From assembly GCA_029532415.1 (NCBI GenBank), contig JAQOTA010000046.1, forward strand, positions 1,364,001 through 1,428,000: 64,000 nt of DNA, read 5' to 3'. Positions within the stretch are counted from its first letter, which is position 1. The number at the start of each line of letters is the position of its first letter. Shown in pieces: positions 33,269 through 45,284 of this stretch. A program made the translations under genes and the position numbers. The stretch is from Marasmius tenuissimus (Eukaryota; Basidiomycota; Agaricomycetes; Agaricales; Marasmiaceae). A model generated the notes under the pieces. The model was given only the letters and a program-made list of their open reading frames with translations, was not told the origin of the DNA and made no database searches.

Positions 33269-35889
33269 CAACAGCCATGCCCGCCAATAAGGCAGCTATG
33301 GCTCCCGACTGTGATACATTCCTGAACCGAGATCCAGCCGGCCCGTCATAATCTGTGCCGTAGATATTGTTATTTCCCGAAGTCGCGAGATTAACAACCG
33401 CGTTGAACTGACAAAGATCGCGCAAAGCGACATCAGACGTCGCGAGCTCGATGATGGAGTGGGGGAAGTACCTGCGTTGAAATATAACTTCCTAAATATG
33501 ACTTCAGGTATACTGGGGTCGTGTTCGCCCGGTATAGCTCAGTAAAGCTGCGTATCAGGCGAATTTGAGGCTGGACCCCGTTGTCACCCGGCTGCACCTT
33601 TCCCATATCTGTTAATCATATCCTCAATATACAGATTCCATGAAAAGGAAGGGGAAGTCAGACGTACCCAGGACCTCATTCGGCTGGTGGAAGCTCGAGT
33701 TCGAAGTTATCTTCACAGCAATATCCCGCGCGCTACGCAGCGCGGATGGTTGGTAAATACAAAGCATGAGAAACCGACTGACTCCAACCCACAATTTGAT
33801 CGTCGACGTGTCCTGAGTTAGGGTCGAAAAGATGACTAGACCCAGAATGATGGATCCAGTATCATAAAGGTGTTCATAGTCCTGTTTTGGAGAACATAAT
33901 GTCGCATTGAGCTCGTTGACAAAGACTCCATTCCCTTTATGCATCTGGCTTTGAACAAAGGCAGCGGACTTCCGAGCGTAATCAAGATAAGTGCTGTTGG
34001 AGGTTGTGGAAGACAATAAGGCTGAAAGACTCGAAATTGCTAGGGTTCGTCTTTTCTCTGAGTTTGGAAACATTGGACCTACGCTAAGAAGTCCCTGGCA
34101 ATAGCAATATGAGTGTGAGTACCGTAACCTTTTTATTAAAAGAAATGTATACTGCATACCCTGTGGCCCCAGCCTGTAAAGTCATCCACGACGCCGTGGA
34201 CCACGAGTTACGGGCCTGGCAAGATCACTAAAAACAGTTGCTCCGGTAACAGCTCGGAGCACGCACATTTGTGGAAAAGGTTCCACCAACGAGTGAAACT
34301 AGAGCGCCAGTGAGTACTATAGACGACCCTTTAGTGAGTGGCGACTCACCACCATTCGGACAAGATGCTAGGGTGGAATTCTTCACCTGAGATCTGCCTG
34401 CCATTATGTCTGAGTCTTGCAACGTAAATGAGGCTCCCGTATTCCAAATGCCCTCTGCAATCTTCAAAAAGGCTTCATCACCATAAGCAAGATACGCAAG
34501 TAGGGCTGCGTATCCATACGAACTTTTCAGAGGGGCAATGTCGTATTTCAACGAGTTAAGGCGGTGTCGGGTTCAAAGAAGGAGACTCACAGGTAGTGCC
34601 TAATCTAACCGGGATTTGTTACGATATCAGTGTATGCAAAGGAAGGGAGGTGTCGGATGAACGAACACTAGTGCAGGCAAGGAATCAATCAGAGTTAATG
34701 CTCAGCGGTCGAATGAGGGATGAAGAAAGGAAGCACACACTAGTAGTCGGATCTTAGATTCTGCAAGGCGGGAAGATAAAAATCTTGCGCTGTCTCTCGA
34801 TACTTTCCGTGCGAAGTAAATATGTCGAATTGTGCCATTTCAACAAGAAGCTCCCCGTAGGGCGTGCTTTGGGCTTCGAAATACGAATGTTGGTTATGGG
34901 CTTCGACATTCTACTGCAAGATCTCCAACGCACTTGGTAGTTTAACTTGGCCTGGAGTCGAAAAAAAACTGTCGGTCTGCACAAATAAATCAATCGCTGC
35001 GGCCGAAATGTTCTGAACATCCTCTTGAGAGGTTGTAATAACAGGTTCCTGGAGTGGTGGTGCACAGATTAGTGAGCTCGTAATACAATGCAACGGATAA
35101 GAAGCTCGCCCTAAAGGAAGAGGTAGATGGTAAATTCTGAGAACATACACCTCTTGCAAGAGTTCCAAACAAGAGGGCCAAGACGTAATGAGGATGTGAA
35201 GGAAGGAAAAACATAGCCGGGTTGCGAGCCTGGATACCTATGAAGAAGATTGAGCGCAGTCAAGGTGAACCTATCGCAACAGGAATTTTATAATCGTCGA
35301 GCAGCACTGCCAGATTCCGGAAGCTCTCTCCCACGTAACCGATGCCTGGTTGAAGCCATGGTAGTCATGGTTAACTAGCTGAACATCATCGGGAGAGCAG
35401 CGGGGTGGCGATAATAAGAAGCCGCATCCAGTCGACGAGCCTCAGGGTAGAAACTATGCATGTTGACAATTGCTCCGAGGAGGGCAACATTATACTGGTT
35501 AATGGTCGGTACTTGAAGGCCCGAAGAATTCTTAGTAAGTGTTACCAAGACGGGAGACACAGCATTCTAGAGCTCAAAGCTCGAATCACAGGCCAGCCAC
35601 CCGAGAATCAGAGGGAAAATAGCGCGATAATAGTGCAATGATTCGGATGATAGACTAGATGAACCATCCCCGATTCGAACAAAATAAACCTTACTCAATT
35701 CATGTTCAAAATAGCATGATAATAGAAACGGTATTCCATAGGTACGTCTTTGAAGAAATACTGCAGTCATGTCATATTGTATCTGCACCATGATCTATAG
35801 AATAAGCTCTGATGATACACGGTCCCGAGTAATGATACAGTCTTATGGGATGGTCCCGCCTCTATTGAACTCAACTCACCTTGACGGCG

Positions 35890-36770
35890 ATGACCTTCCC
35901 GTTAGTTCTGTAAGTTTGCTACAATGTTAATTCGAGAACGGGGTAACAAGTCACATCTTTGAACGCATATGTAGGAAAACTTCTCGAACATATATTTGTA
36001 TGCTCTTCAGGGACTGAGCAGCTCCACAGTACCTCCTTTCGACGAGTCCTGAGACGCAACGGCTACACCAAGATCGAAGCTGGTCATACCATGGAGCAGA
36101 AACCCCTACACCGGCCCACCGTTGTTCAAGTGTGTGTAACTCAAACTGGGTGCCAATACTACCACTGTGTCTTAGGACCCGAAAGGTGAGGTGAGGTGTT
36201 TTCCGTCCGAGGAGAAACCTAAACCAGACTCCGGCTGATCATATATGTACCCTCTACACAGCTAGTCTTCTAATGTCTCACAGATCCGCCATCCCAACCC
36301 AGAGCCCGTGGTCCCGATAGTGATTGGTATTATTGGTGGTGTCATAACGCTTGTAGTGGTTGTCCCTATTCTCCGATGCTGTTTGTCCAATCCTCCTCGA
36401 GTATTGATCCATTCTTAACGCAGTTATCCGAGAAGAATTACATTCTACCTAAGTCGAATGATACAGCTACACAACATCGTTCCCAACAACCCGCCATCAA
36501 TCAAGACGATGTGACGGCTCATGGCGGCATCACTCGAGATCCTGATTCCAAACGAGAGACCGCCGCTGGTGAATCTCGAATACACAGAGACATAGGATAA
36601 ATTTTCCACTGCAGCGCCCCCCGGGCTTGGAATGTGAGTGTTCACAACGGACGAGTTGGCTGTATAGTTGAATCAAAGATTACGGGAAGAGGGACGGTGG
36701 GATAATAGCGAGTCCTTACGAAGGTCTTACGAAGGGAGGTCGCTTCTTGAGAAAGGGTTCTGCTAAGTAA
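35890..36770 (+). pseudogene. Array membrane protein, copy C (broken)
   Basis: The first exon (35890-35909) and a GTAAGT intron are preserved. The second exon starts at 35975 and reads into TGA after about 14 codons, and the signature ectodomain is scrambled. The membrane segment is recognisable near 36310-36400 (VVPIVIGIIGGVITL) but is followed by a frame change. Tail pieces lie in other frames (36376-36600, and a TTCACAACGGACGAGTTGG stretch near 36639). The tail DNA is closest to copy F, suggesting C and F are sisters. It is divergent from GH76 copy 1, whose ATG is 680 bp away. Confidence 0.75.
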
Positions 36771-38018
36771 TGGATCGAGATACTTTGGAAATTTACACCG
36801 CGGGAGAGTAGCCTGTCGGGTGTTCGGATATTGCCTGTGGAAAGCCGGATAGCCGGAAGAAATCGATCATCACAATTCCCGATGTGTTTCCGAACGGCCC
36901 TCCACGTTCACGTGCTTAATCGGTCAATCGATACACGGATCCCTCCTCGGTGTGTTGAAGCACCTTCTATTTGACTGTTATTCAGTCTCGGGCGAATGAG
37001 TGATAGTCGCGCTAAGGCGTTATTCAACTAACGTCCGAAGATGCGAACCCCAAACCCAGACCTCATCATGAAGCCGCAAGCATTTATATAGTTCATATTT
37101 GAGTCGTACACTCGAATGGTGTTCGACTCGTAGCTGAGAACATCATGATGACTCAGATGTCTAACCTAAATCATTGGTTCTTGTGATATACTTCAGCCTG
37201 GACTGGGATATGCGCCGAGAGATTGCTGAGGTCGCGTCATGACTCTTGTTACGAGAGGCTGGGCAATACTAAAGTTCGCCATCTTTCAAGGTCTATGCGT
37301 CGGTATTCAAGGTATCATAGTGGCTTGCGGTGTCCAAGTTACCACAATGAACTAAGTAGAGGCATGGTTAGTTGGCATGACTCGCCCGACAAAGAAAAAG
37401 AGGGCTACCCTGCTCAAATCGCAGCGGTTTTTTACCGAAAACATTGCTTTTAAAAGCTTCGTCAGCATCGATATGTCGAGGCTTATTGGCACAGCCGCCT
37501 TTCCCATTTTCTCGAAGGATTGTCTTGGCCGTTGCGAAGCCGGACGCTCAGCGATAGAGTCGTCTATGTACTACCTCCGTCAACGCCAGATTCACCACGC
37601 GGACAAATGAGCGTGGGTACTGAGCTCCCTGAATCGAGGTCTCAAGATGGAATGACTTTACCTTTTGGGAATCGCACTGAAACAGCCATCTCGGTTTGAC
37701 TTGATTCTCGATAGCTCGAAGTTGATGCAGTACCGAGTGGACACTGATCAACCCTCTCGAATATATCTCAGACTACTGAATGTTTGGTGGAACCGTGGAT
37801 CTAAAACCTGGATTGTCGATAGTGTACGACGAGAGGACAGTCTGTGGATGCTCCTAAGTCAACGAGATTGAACGGAAATCAACAAGAATAGTATTTCAGG
37901 AGGACTGATAAAGAAAAGACAACACTCGTACCAAACTCGCCTGCTGCTGATACCGACGTTGATCTATATGGAGACCATCAAGTAAGCGTCACCATCTTCC
38001 AGAACGTTAACCTTCGGA
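36771..38018. other. Spacer without a supported gene
   Basis: Short frames only. It separates copy C from the 3' end of the broken zinc-finger copy. Confidence 0.35.
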
Positions 38019-38937
38019 ATGGCAACTCACGAGTCGTACCGTTCGTTGCGTGCGGTAACACCGCTTCCACAGATGGCAACCTACAAACTCGTACGGTGTT
38101 GCCCTGCGATGGTAGGAGAGTCAAATCCCTATTCCGGAGCCTCATCCAGACATCTTGTTGCTGAAACTAGTGATAGCGATGTTGAGGCGGGTTCTGTTGC
38201 TGAGGTGGGTTGTGTTCTCGAGGCGGGTACTGTTGCTGGGGGTGGCAGTGATGATGATGTTCGCATTGGGGATGGTGCTGACGCTGGCACTGTTGGCGTT
38301 CATGCTGATGATAAAGCTGGTGCTGGTATACTGGAGTACAGATAGAGCTATTGCATACACCGTACGAGAAGCATGAGTGTATTGCGAAGGAGTTGTTACT
38401 GAAGTTTCCATCTTATGAGCCCAAGACAACTGTCCCCTTGAGCGCTCGTAACGAGCTATCCGCTTCAATAGCTGACATTTAGCCCGTGCGTTCCACTCGC
38501 CAGCCGATCTTCCGCTTGTCGTCTGAACTGTCTGCATACCGCGAAAACAAGATGAGTACAGAATCAAGGAAAACGAAACAAGAAAGGCGATAAGCTCACC
38601 TTGATACCCTCCATAGGCTCTTTCCAAACAAACGTTCCGTTCCTCTGAAGCATCTTCACCACATATTTCGCTTCTTTGCAAATGTGCCGAGGCTGAAACC
38701 ACCTCTCAGGCCAGAACCTCTCATTCCCTCTCAAACCGACCCTTTCCCGCAAGGAAGACGTCGAAGCCATGTAGGTCCAATTGCAGAGAGAGAGGATCTG
38801 ATAAGGGGATCCGTGAGGAGACGGATGATTCGTTCTTCCTCGAGAACTCCGACTCTGATGAGCCGCGTGTCCATCTCGTCAGGAATGTTGAAAGAGACTT
38901 GGATCCATATGCCTTTGGGTGAGAGGATATACGGTAT
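38019..38937 (-). pseudogene. Array zinc-finger gene, copy III: Cys lost, frameshift, bad acceptor
   Basis: This is clearly homologous to the intact copy at 49932-50948: SFNIPDEMDTRLIRVGVLEE, GPTWLRRLPCG, and in another frame RVGLRGNERFWPERWF. Three lesions are visible. The first zinc Cys (CLPC in the intact copy) is Arg (RLPC). A one-base deletion near 38751 shifts the frame inside the finger. The intron acceptor reads TTTCGCGG where the intact copy has TTTCGCAG (about 38539). The initiating Met position is Ile. The tail frame is still partly open. This is a pseudogene. Confidence 0.75.
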
Positions 38938-39045
38938 GATCGACGGTGAGGCATTGAGCGAGAAGAGGTATGTTTTGGGAAGAGCGAACTCTGGGAGTCG
39001 AGCGGTATAAGCTGAACAAATTGACGAGTATGTTCCAATATCCAA

Positions 39046-40428
39046 TGGGGTAGTGAAACCATTCCAGCAAGCAAGCCGACCAGCGATAGGCTTTGAGTCA
39101 GGCTCCAGGATTGATTTTTTATCAGTATAGAGAGCGCGATTAGGCCATCGATGCTATGTCGCAAGAAAATCCACATGCTCTATCCATGACGACAGAAAAG
39201 CAATGCTTGAGCCTTCGCAAGGTTGCAGCATAAACAACCGAGCGAGACATGTAGTAGGCTAGTGTAGCAGGTCGGGTGGTGGGGAAAGGTGAACGAACCC
39301 GGCAACGGCAAAGAGAGGGTGACAGGGACGGCGGACGCATATAGGGGATGGAGTATCAGAAAACGTGGCGATCTCGGAGAAAGAAGAATCATCGATGTAG
39401 CAGATTACAATGCCATCTGTCCATAATCTAGTATCGTGAATGTTGCAAAGGATAAGTGAAGAAATTCAGGCTATGGCTTCGGGCGATGGCCAATACAATC
39501 CGAAAAAAAGAGAGGGAATGGGGAAAGAGGGAAGTAAGAATTGCGAGGCGATGGGGAGACGGGAGCTCGCTATGATTTGGATTGACTGAACATAGTTGCT
39601 TGAGGAACGATTTTTACAGCCCTTCTGAACCTGAATGTGTATTTCATGCGGCGCCATGTATGTTCGAGAGAATGGAAATGTGTCTTGGATGATGGCATGA
39701 GCGTGCTGGGGTAGACCTCTGATTCAGCGAGGAAGCAGGGAATTGTAATATACAACGTACCATCTCGATAGATTTCGCAACAACCTCCCGTCTGTAACAC
39801 ACTGTTCACTATCCACCCGGGCGAAATCATCATATGCCAACAGTGCAACGAGAAACACTGGGTAACCAAACCGGGGATCTTCTGCAACATCGAGGATCTT
39901 CTTGCAAATGCCGAGCGAGATAAACCCAGTCTGTCTAATGGTGTGGTGCTATCGCAACCACCGCACTTCGATCTGGCCTATAGAGAGTTAAAAAAGCCAT
40001 CAAACGGTATAAATACGCCTCGTACCAGGTGCATGCTGGATCCGATTTCGCCCAGAGGCTGCCCGGCGGACGAAACATTCTCCTCTTACGTTGTACAAGA
40101 TATCGCAGAATTGGCTAGGATGCAGTTCGTCACTTGGAGGTGCGTAGCTGTGTGTAGAGCCTAGCTATGATGCAAGAGAAAGCCCATTAACGTCAAGTTT
40201 CGGACGCAGAGATCATACACGAACTTACCGTGCTTGCACCGCGGTCAAATTATCCGGGATATGGCCTCGAGGCTCATTATTGAAGAGTTTTAAGGACATT
40301 AAGTCACATTGAAAAAACTTCAACACGCTTTCTCCCGAAGATTCACGCAGAGAAGCGTCGTCGTGAAAGCGCAGAGGATCTGATTCTGGTGAGACTACAT
40401 AGGACAGTGAGGGTGTTACGAACGCAGT
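39046..40428. other. Duplicated spacer between zinc-finger copy III and membrane copy D
   Basis: The sequence recurs with divergence at 43.4-44.8, 51.3-52.2 and 57.5-58.7 kb. For example, GGCTATGGCTTCGGGCGATGGCC near 39469 matches related words near 43869, 51585 and 57634. A minus frame at 39570-39890 has Cys/His/Trp content but decays in the other copies, so I do not call it a gene. Confidence 0.45.
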
Positions 40429-40461
40429 GTGACAAGTGTGACCATACGTGACACCCGTGAC
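40429..40461 (+). promoter_or_regulatory. Phased GTGAC repeats upstream of copy D
   Basis: GTGAC begins at 40429, 40438, 40448 and 40457 (spacing 9, 10, 9), and the last is followed by CTCC. The cluster ends 422 bp before the ATG of the intact membrane-protein copy D. Confidence 0.6.
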
Positions 40462-40882
40462 CTCCAGCAATTCTTGACCTTTGTAGATTCTCTCGCAGCC
40501 TCTCGCAGCTCAAAGTCCCTTTGTTTGATCCTACTTAAGCTTACTCTTTAGATCCCTGTTTCTCTGCCAACTGTCCTCTTATTTTTCTACTATCTAAACC
40601 ACAAATATCAATGGCGTCCGAACTTCGAAGTAACGTTGGATCATTGATATCTGTGTTTTATCTGTGGTGGAGCGAGAAAAAGTTGAAGGTGCGTGAGCGG
40701 CGAATCGTGATATCTGCGCTGCCCCCCATGATCTAAGTCTTGATTTTTTATCATTCTGGGGCATAATTTAGCGCGCCAACACGGGGTACTTAAGAATCAA
40801 GACCATAACGTCCTAAGTTCACGATGGTCCTATCTCTCCTTTGCCTTCAATTGCCACTACATTCGATTCGACTTCGATAACA

Positions 40883-42259
40883 ATGTTTTCTTCTAGGTTC
40901 CTGTAAGTTTGCTTCCTCGACTGCAGGGCGACAACATCTCACCTTCAGACACGCAGAAAATTCTGTTTGACTTTGTGGCTCGTTCTTCCACAATTAAGAG
41001 GTTTCGATATCTCTTCCTTTCCACTCTCCCTCGAACCCGGGGAGACGACAGCCAAGTCTGGATCAATTACTCACGTGCCATGGTCGAGAGAACCAGACAA
41101 AGACCCACAAACATTCGAGTTTGTGTGGGTGACTAGTGGCTCGGGAGACCTTCACTTTCAGAGAACGAATATTATTGTAAATTTGAATGATACAAACCAG
41201 AAGGGGGAAACTACGGATGTCCCTTTTCCTCAGAAGCCAGGGTGAGTTTGTTCTCCTGCTGCAAGACGATCAAGAGTCCTCTGACTTTCCATGCAACATA
41301 GACCGTATCGTTTGGCTATCTTTGGTGTACCCTTTGCTCCGTGAGCACTGGACTTTCAGTCGTCATTAACCGTGCGACCACTGACTATGCCATAGAGCCA
41401 ATGAGCCTTTATTCACCGATGACCAGGAAGTTGTGGTGGAACCTCTGGATGGTAGCATGGCAATGCCGCCTAGGGGCACTCCAACAAACGCCATCGATAC
41501 TACTCAGAGTGGAAGTAGCAGTCAAAGGACAACCCAATCGTAAGTATTTCTTTCTAGATTTACTCAACTTCTGAGTTGTATAGGTTCAGTCCAGCCAACA
41601 GCACGTCAAGCCTATCCTCCGGCACAACGCCAAAAAACACACCTGCAAGGTGAGCGATTTATAGTTCTGTCCTAGAGAAACCTTTTTGATGCTTGTAGAA
41701 TCTCAGTCAACCCTCCAATGCCTCACAAACCCACAATTCCGGCCAGGTGCCCTTAGCCCCGATGGTTGGTGGTGTTATCGGCGGTGTACTCGTACCAGGA
41801 CTTGCCGTCTTTGCTATCCGATGCTACTTGCGGAAACGACGTTCTAAATCCCAAGGCTCTTTGGATATCGATCCTTTCCCGGCACATCTATCAGAACCGA
41901 AGGTCTGCCCACCAGAATCAGATGGTACCGCTTCACAACAGCGCCACGAGCAACCTGATATCAATCAAGATGATATCGCTACTCGTGACGTCGGTCGCAA
42001 TCCTGATACCAAAGTAGACCCACTCCCACTAGTCCATCTGCAGTACGCAGGAAATACGATTTCCGCTACTCCACCAGTTGAGAATGGGCTGGAGGGACCA
42101 AATGTCGCCCGAGCAACGACTTCCAGGCCAGAATTGGAGGTATTCACGACAGATGAGCTGGTCGTCGCGTTGAATCAACGACTACAGGAGGAGGGACGGT
42201 GGGAAATTGAAGAATCGTTACCAGGATATCCTGAGAGCAATCAAGGGAGATCTTCATAG
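40883..42259 (+). CDS. Receptor-like single-pass membrane protein, copy D
   Basis: No named family is recognised. Six exons keep phase: 40883-40902, 40957-41241, 41302-41340, 41396-41539, 41584-41649, 41707-42259, for 368 residues. Order: signal peptide (MFSSRFLKFCLTLWLVLPQ); ectodomain with DPQTFEFVWV and PYRLAIFGVP; Ser/Thr/Pro-rich stalk (about 120-195); membrane helix near 200-222 (APMVGGVIGGVLVPGLAV); CYLRKRRSK stop-transfer; cytoplasmic tail of about 140 residues ending in EVFTTDELVVALNQRLQEEG. Topology is extracellular N-terminus, cytoplasmic C-terminus. The ectodomain resembles small beta-sandwich cell-wall domains, which is inference. Divergent from the broken zinc-finger copy III. 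Confidence 0.82.
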
Positions 42260-43001
42260 GGCAAGTCTTTTAATTATGCAAAGTACCGTTCTGGAACGTA
42301 TCAGCGGGAGATCAATTTGTCGAGTGTTCGAATGATCCATCAAATTTCGCGCTAAGCTCTGTAATTTCTGACCCCGCTGTGCTCCCCAGAGATTTAGGTA
42401 CTCTGAACTCAATCAATTATCAAAGCGTTATACGGATCCCCCACTCCTTCGCATGTCTTGCTCGGCCGCATTTCAGATTATCGATTGTCTGACAGTCGAT
42501 GGAGGGCCACAATAATATCACAACCACTGATCAAATCTATATGTTTCCAAGTCAGAGTCTTCTGATTGAATACGGCTCGACATGTGGCAGGGTGAGAGGA
42601 TACTTCTGTGATATCCGACTGCCCGTCTTAATTTTTCAGTGTTGATTGAATCGTGACGATTTCAACCGAGGTAAAGTTGCTTTCTTCGAGGTTCGCTGGC
42701 TTCGATACGTCGAGACTCAAATGCGCAGCGGTTTCCAACTTCCGAGGGTTTTCTCGGACGTTTGGCGGAAGAGTTGCCTGCGTACTACCTTTGTTAGTGC
42801 AGGATTCACCATACGAAGCAACGAGCGGAGTGGGCTTCCAAAATCGAGGTCTCAAGAAAGATGGAATGACTTCGCCTTTCGGGCACGGTACCGAGCCAAC
42901 CACTGGGCTTGACTTGTTCCTTGACAGCTCGGAGCTGCTGACGTAGTATCCAGTGGGCACTCGTCGAATCTCGCTCTTTTAAAGATGAACTTTTCGTGGA
43001 A
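42260..43001. other. Spacer after copy D
   Basis: No gene. Bases 42640-42960 resemble sequence near 37.5-37.8 and 49.4-49.6 kb (for example ACTACCTCCGTCAAC versus ACTACCTTTGTTAGT), so this is part of the duplicated unit. Confidence 0.4.
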
Positions 43002-43449
43002 TCAGGAATCAGGAACGGGATTATCTAGGGTTTGGGGTGAGTATATACATTGAGGCCGTACATCGATCTGAAGGCGCGCATAAGCCAATGAATACAGAAG
43101 TGAGAGAAAAAGAACGTATTCTGGCAAAATAGGGATAGGTTGAAGAAGTGCGAGCAGGCTCCGAGAAATAATCTCAACCTCCGTAGCGGAATTTATATCG
43201 CCAACCAGGTGGCGGAGCCATATCAGCGAACCGTCGACGAAAGGAATCGTACAATACCGCATTCCTTGCCAGCTTCTGGGTCCGTCGATAGCGGCAACCG
43301 CTCGACGAGCTCCACAATAGTCTGTTTCGAGGAAGCCGGGACTCAAGCATGCTTTGGAAGCCGGCCACCGATACCATGCCACAAGAAAATTCACGACGTG
43401 TTCTAGCCGTGAGAACGCATAAGCAATGCTTGAGCACTCGCAAAATCAC
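43002..43449 (-). pseudogene. Remnant of array zinc-finger gene upstream region, copy IV
   Basis: Only the upstream part of the zinc-finger unit survives. Bases 43150-43420 match 51030-51300 by eye, including GGCAACCGCTCGACGAGCTCCAC and the following CATGCCACAAGAA. The finger and tail exons are missing. Confidence 0.5.
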
Positions 43450-44875
43450 AACGAAATGTCCGAGCCAAATATGTAGCAGGCTTGTGCGCAGCGTACAGTG
43501 AAATGATCAAGCGACTGAGAAACGATGAACGAACTAAAAAGGGACGGGAAATGCTGCGGGTGTGAACATCTGGACCACGTTCAAGGCGACCGACCAACGG
43601 TGTTGCATAATCGAACATCACGTCCACGAGGCAAGGCTTTGGCGAGAACTGAAAGCCTACTGGGGCCATATCATTGGAGAAACACATATAAACGCCGATA
43701 CATCGAGCTCGACCTTTAGCAGGGGATGAATGAATGACGCTCCAACTGTTCCAAAAGATTAAAGCAATCCCTGCTGTTTGCTAGACTAATCGGCCCGCGT
43801 TGACTCTGGCGAGTCCGGCGGTCTCAAGAAAAGAAGCATCGATGCAGAGGATAGGTGGTGACATCAGGGCTATAGCTTCGGACGATGGCCGATACAAATC
43901 CGAATCGGACGAGCGGAGAGAACAGGGAAGGAAGACTGAGGAAAAATTGAGAGGAAATGGGGAGATGAGACTTGAGCTTGAGGGCTTGCTACGATCGGAA
44001 TCGACTGAACATAGTTGCGGGAGGTACGATGTTTGCAGCCCTTCTGAGTCTTGAAGTGTGTTCTATGCGGCGCCGTGTGAGCTCAAACGCTTGGAAGTGT
44101 CATCGGATCACAATATGAGCGTTCTGGGGGTGGAGTTCGGGGTCAGCAAGACAACAAGGGAACACTGTCATACAACGTACCTGGCAGAACACAGTACTCG
44201 TAACGAGCTAACATCTAGAACACCCTGTCCACCCTCCCGCACCCGAACGAAGCCATTATATGCTAATAGCGCGAAAAGAGATTGTCCTGGGTGACGAATA
44301 GGTTTTCGCCGGCACTGGCAAGCTTCTTGCCGGCGCTGAGCAAAATAAAACCCAGTTTGTATAGCGTGGTGAATAGTAATCGCCGTGCTTCATGCTGATC
44401 TACAAGTTGATTTCAGAAAGCTGTCGAGTGCTATAAAGACACGTTTTACCAGTAGCATGATGTGCACATTTCTCCAGAGCGTGCATTATGGTTTCAGTTA
44501 CGCCCGGAAAATTCTTTTCTCGCCCACTGGCCAAACAAAACATTCTCCCCTTGTAGCGTGAACAATCTAATAGAGTTGGCTAGGAGACAGTCGGCAGGTC
44601 TCGGGCAGTCTGAATAGCCTGATTATGATGCAAAATATAGCCCATTGACATGGAGTTCCGGATACGGTGGTCATACACGAACCATGCTTCAAGCTTGCAC
44701 CATGGTCAAATCAACCGAGATATGGCCCTATCATTGAAGAGGGTCGGATCTGGAGAATCAGAATGACCATAAGAGTGCACTTGCTTTTGAGGATGTGGTT
44801 TGAGAGGCATTGTTGTGAAAGCTCAGAGGACGTGGCAGTGGTGGTGAGACTACAAGAAGGTGTTACAAGTAAAAT

Positions 44876-44900
44876 GTGACATTGTGTGACTTGACGTGAT
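44876..44900 (+). promoter_or_regulatory. 10-bp-phased GTGAC repeats upstream of copy E
   Basis: GTGAC, GTGAC and GTGAT begin at 44876, 44886 and 44896, exactly 10 bp apart. The cluster ends 385 bp before the copy E start codon. A GTTAC precedes it by 14 bp, as it does in copy D. Confidence 0.6.
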
Positions 44901-45284
44901 ATTCAGGCACGACACCAAATTCTCACACGGCTCAGCAGTCTCCGGTTTGTTTTATCCCCTCGTCATCCTACTTTCTGGACCGCAAGTACAATGATACTGC
45001 GACTATTGGCCATATGATGCTAGATGCGAATATTCATTGATATCTGTGGCGAATCGAGAGAGGACGTTGGATATTGAAGTTTCTTGAATCTAACTCTTAC
45101 TTTTTTGTCGTTCCTGGGCAGAGTTCAGCATACCAACACGGATTTATAGCTACTATCGTAGCATCTTTTCAGCCTCTGATACAGAATATGAACCTATGAC
45201 TGTCTGAAGTCATAGTCCTCAGGGAAGGTCTCATCTAGACTTCTTTGCCTTCGAACATTCACGACTCCGTTTGACTCGAGCTTA

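Larger units (their letters stand above)
30404..35211 (-). pseudogene. GH76 alpha-mannanase-like gene, copy 1, with stop and split by a transposon
   Basis: Secreted or membrane-anchored glycoside hydrolase family 76 relative of the intact copy at 54562-56943. It keeps a signal peptide start (MFFLPSHPHYVLALLF), a conserved middle (TSNSTYLDYARKSAAFV, GNGVFVNELNATLC) and the C-terminal LCQFNAVVNLATSG. A TAG in frame at 34911-34913 interrupts exon 2, and the next exon junction also seems to create a stop. The last exon is interrupted at 30881-33268 by an inverted-repeat element. Downstream, 30892-30404 holds the membrane segment and the tail LITVLNQRLGDEGRWD. Removing the element with one target duplication restores the reading frame in that exon, so the insertion is younger than the tail architecture. 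The first donor is GCGAGC rather than GTGAGT. Confidence 0.8.

Noticed and set aside
39570..39890. Cys/His/Trp-containing minus-strand frame as a third gene of the duplicated unit
   Set aside because: Equivalent positions near 44.2 and 51.8 kb are full of stops and shifts, and no start or splice structure is conserved.
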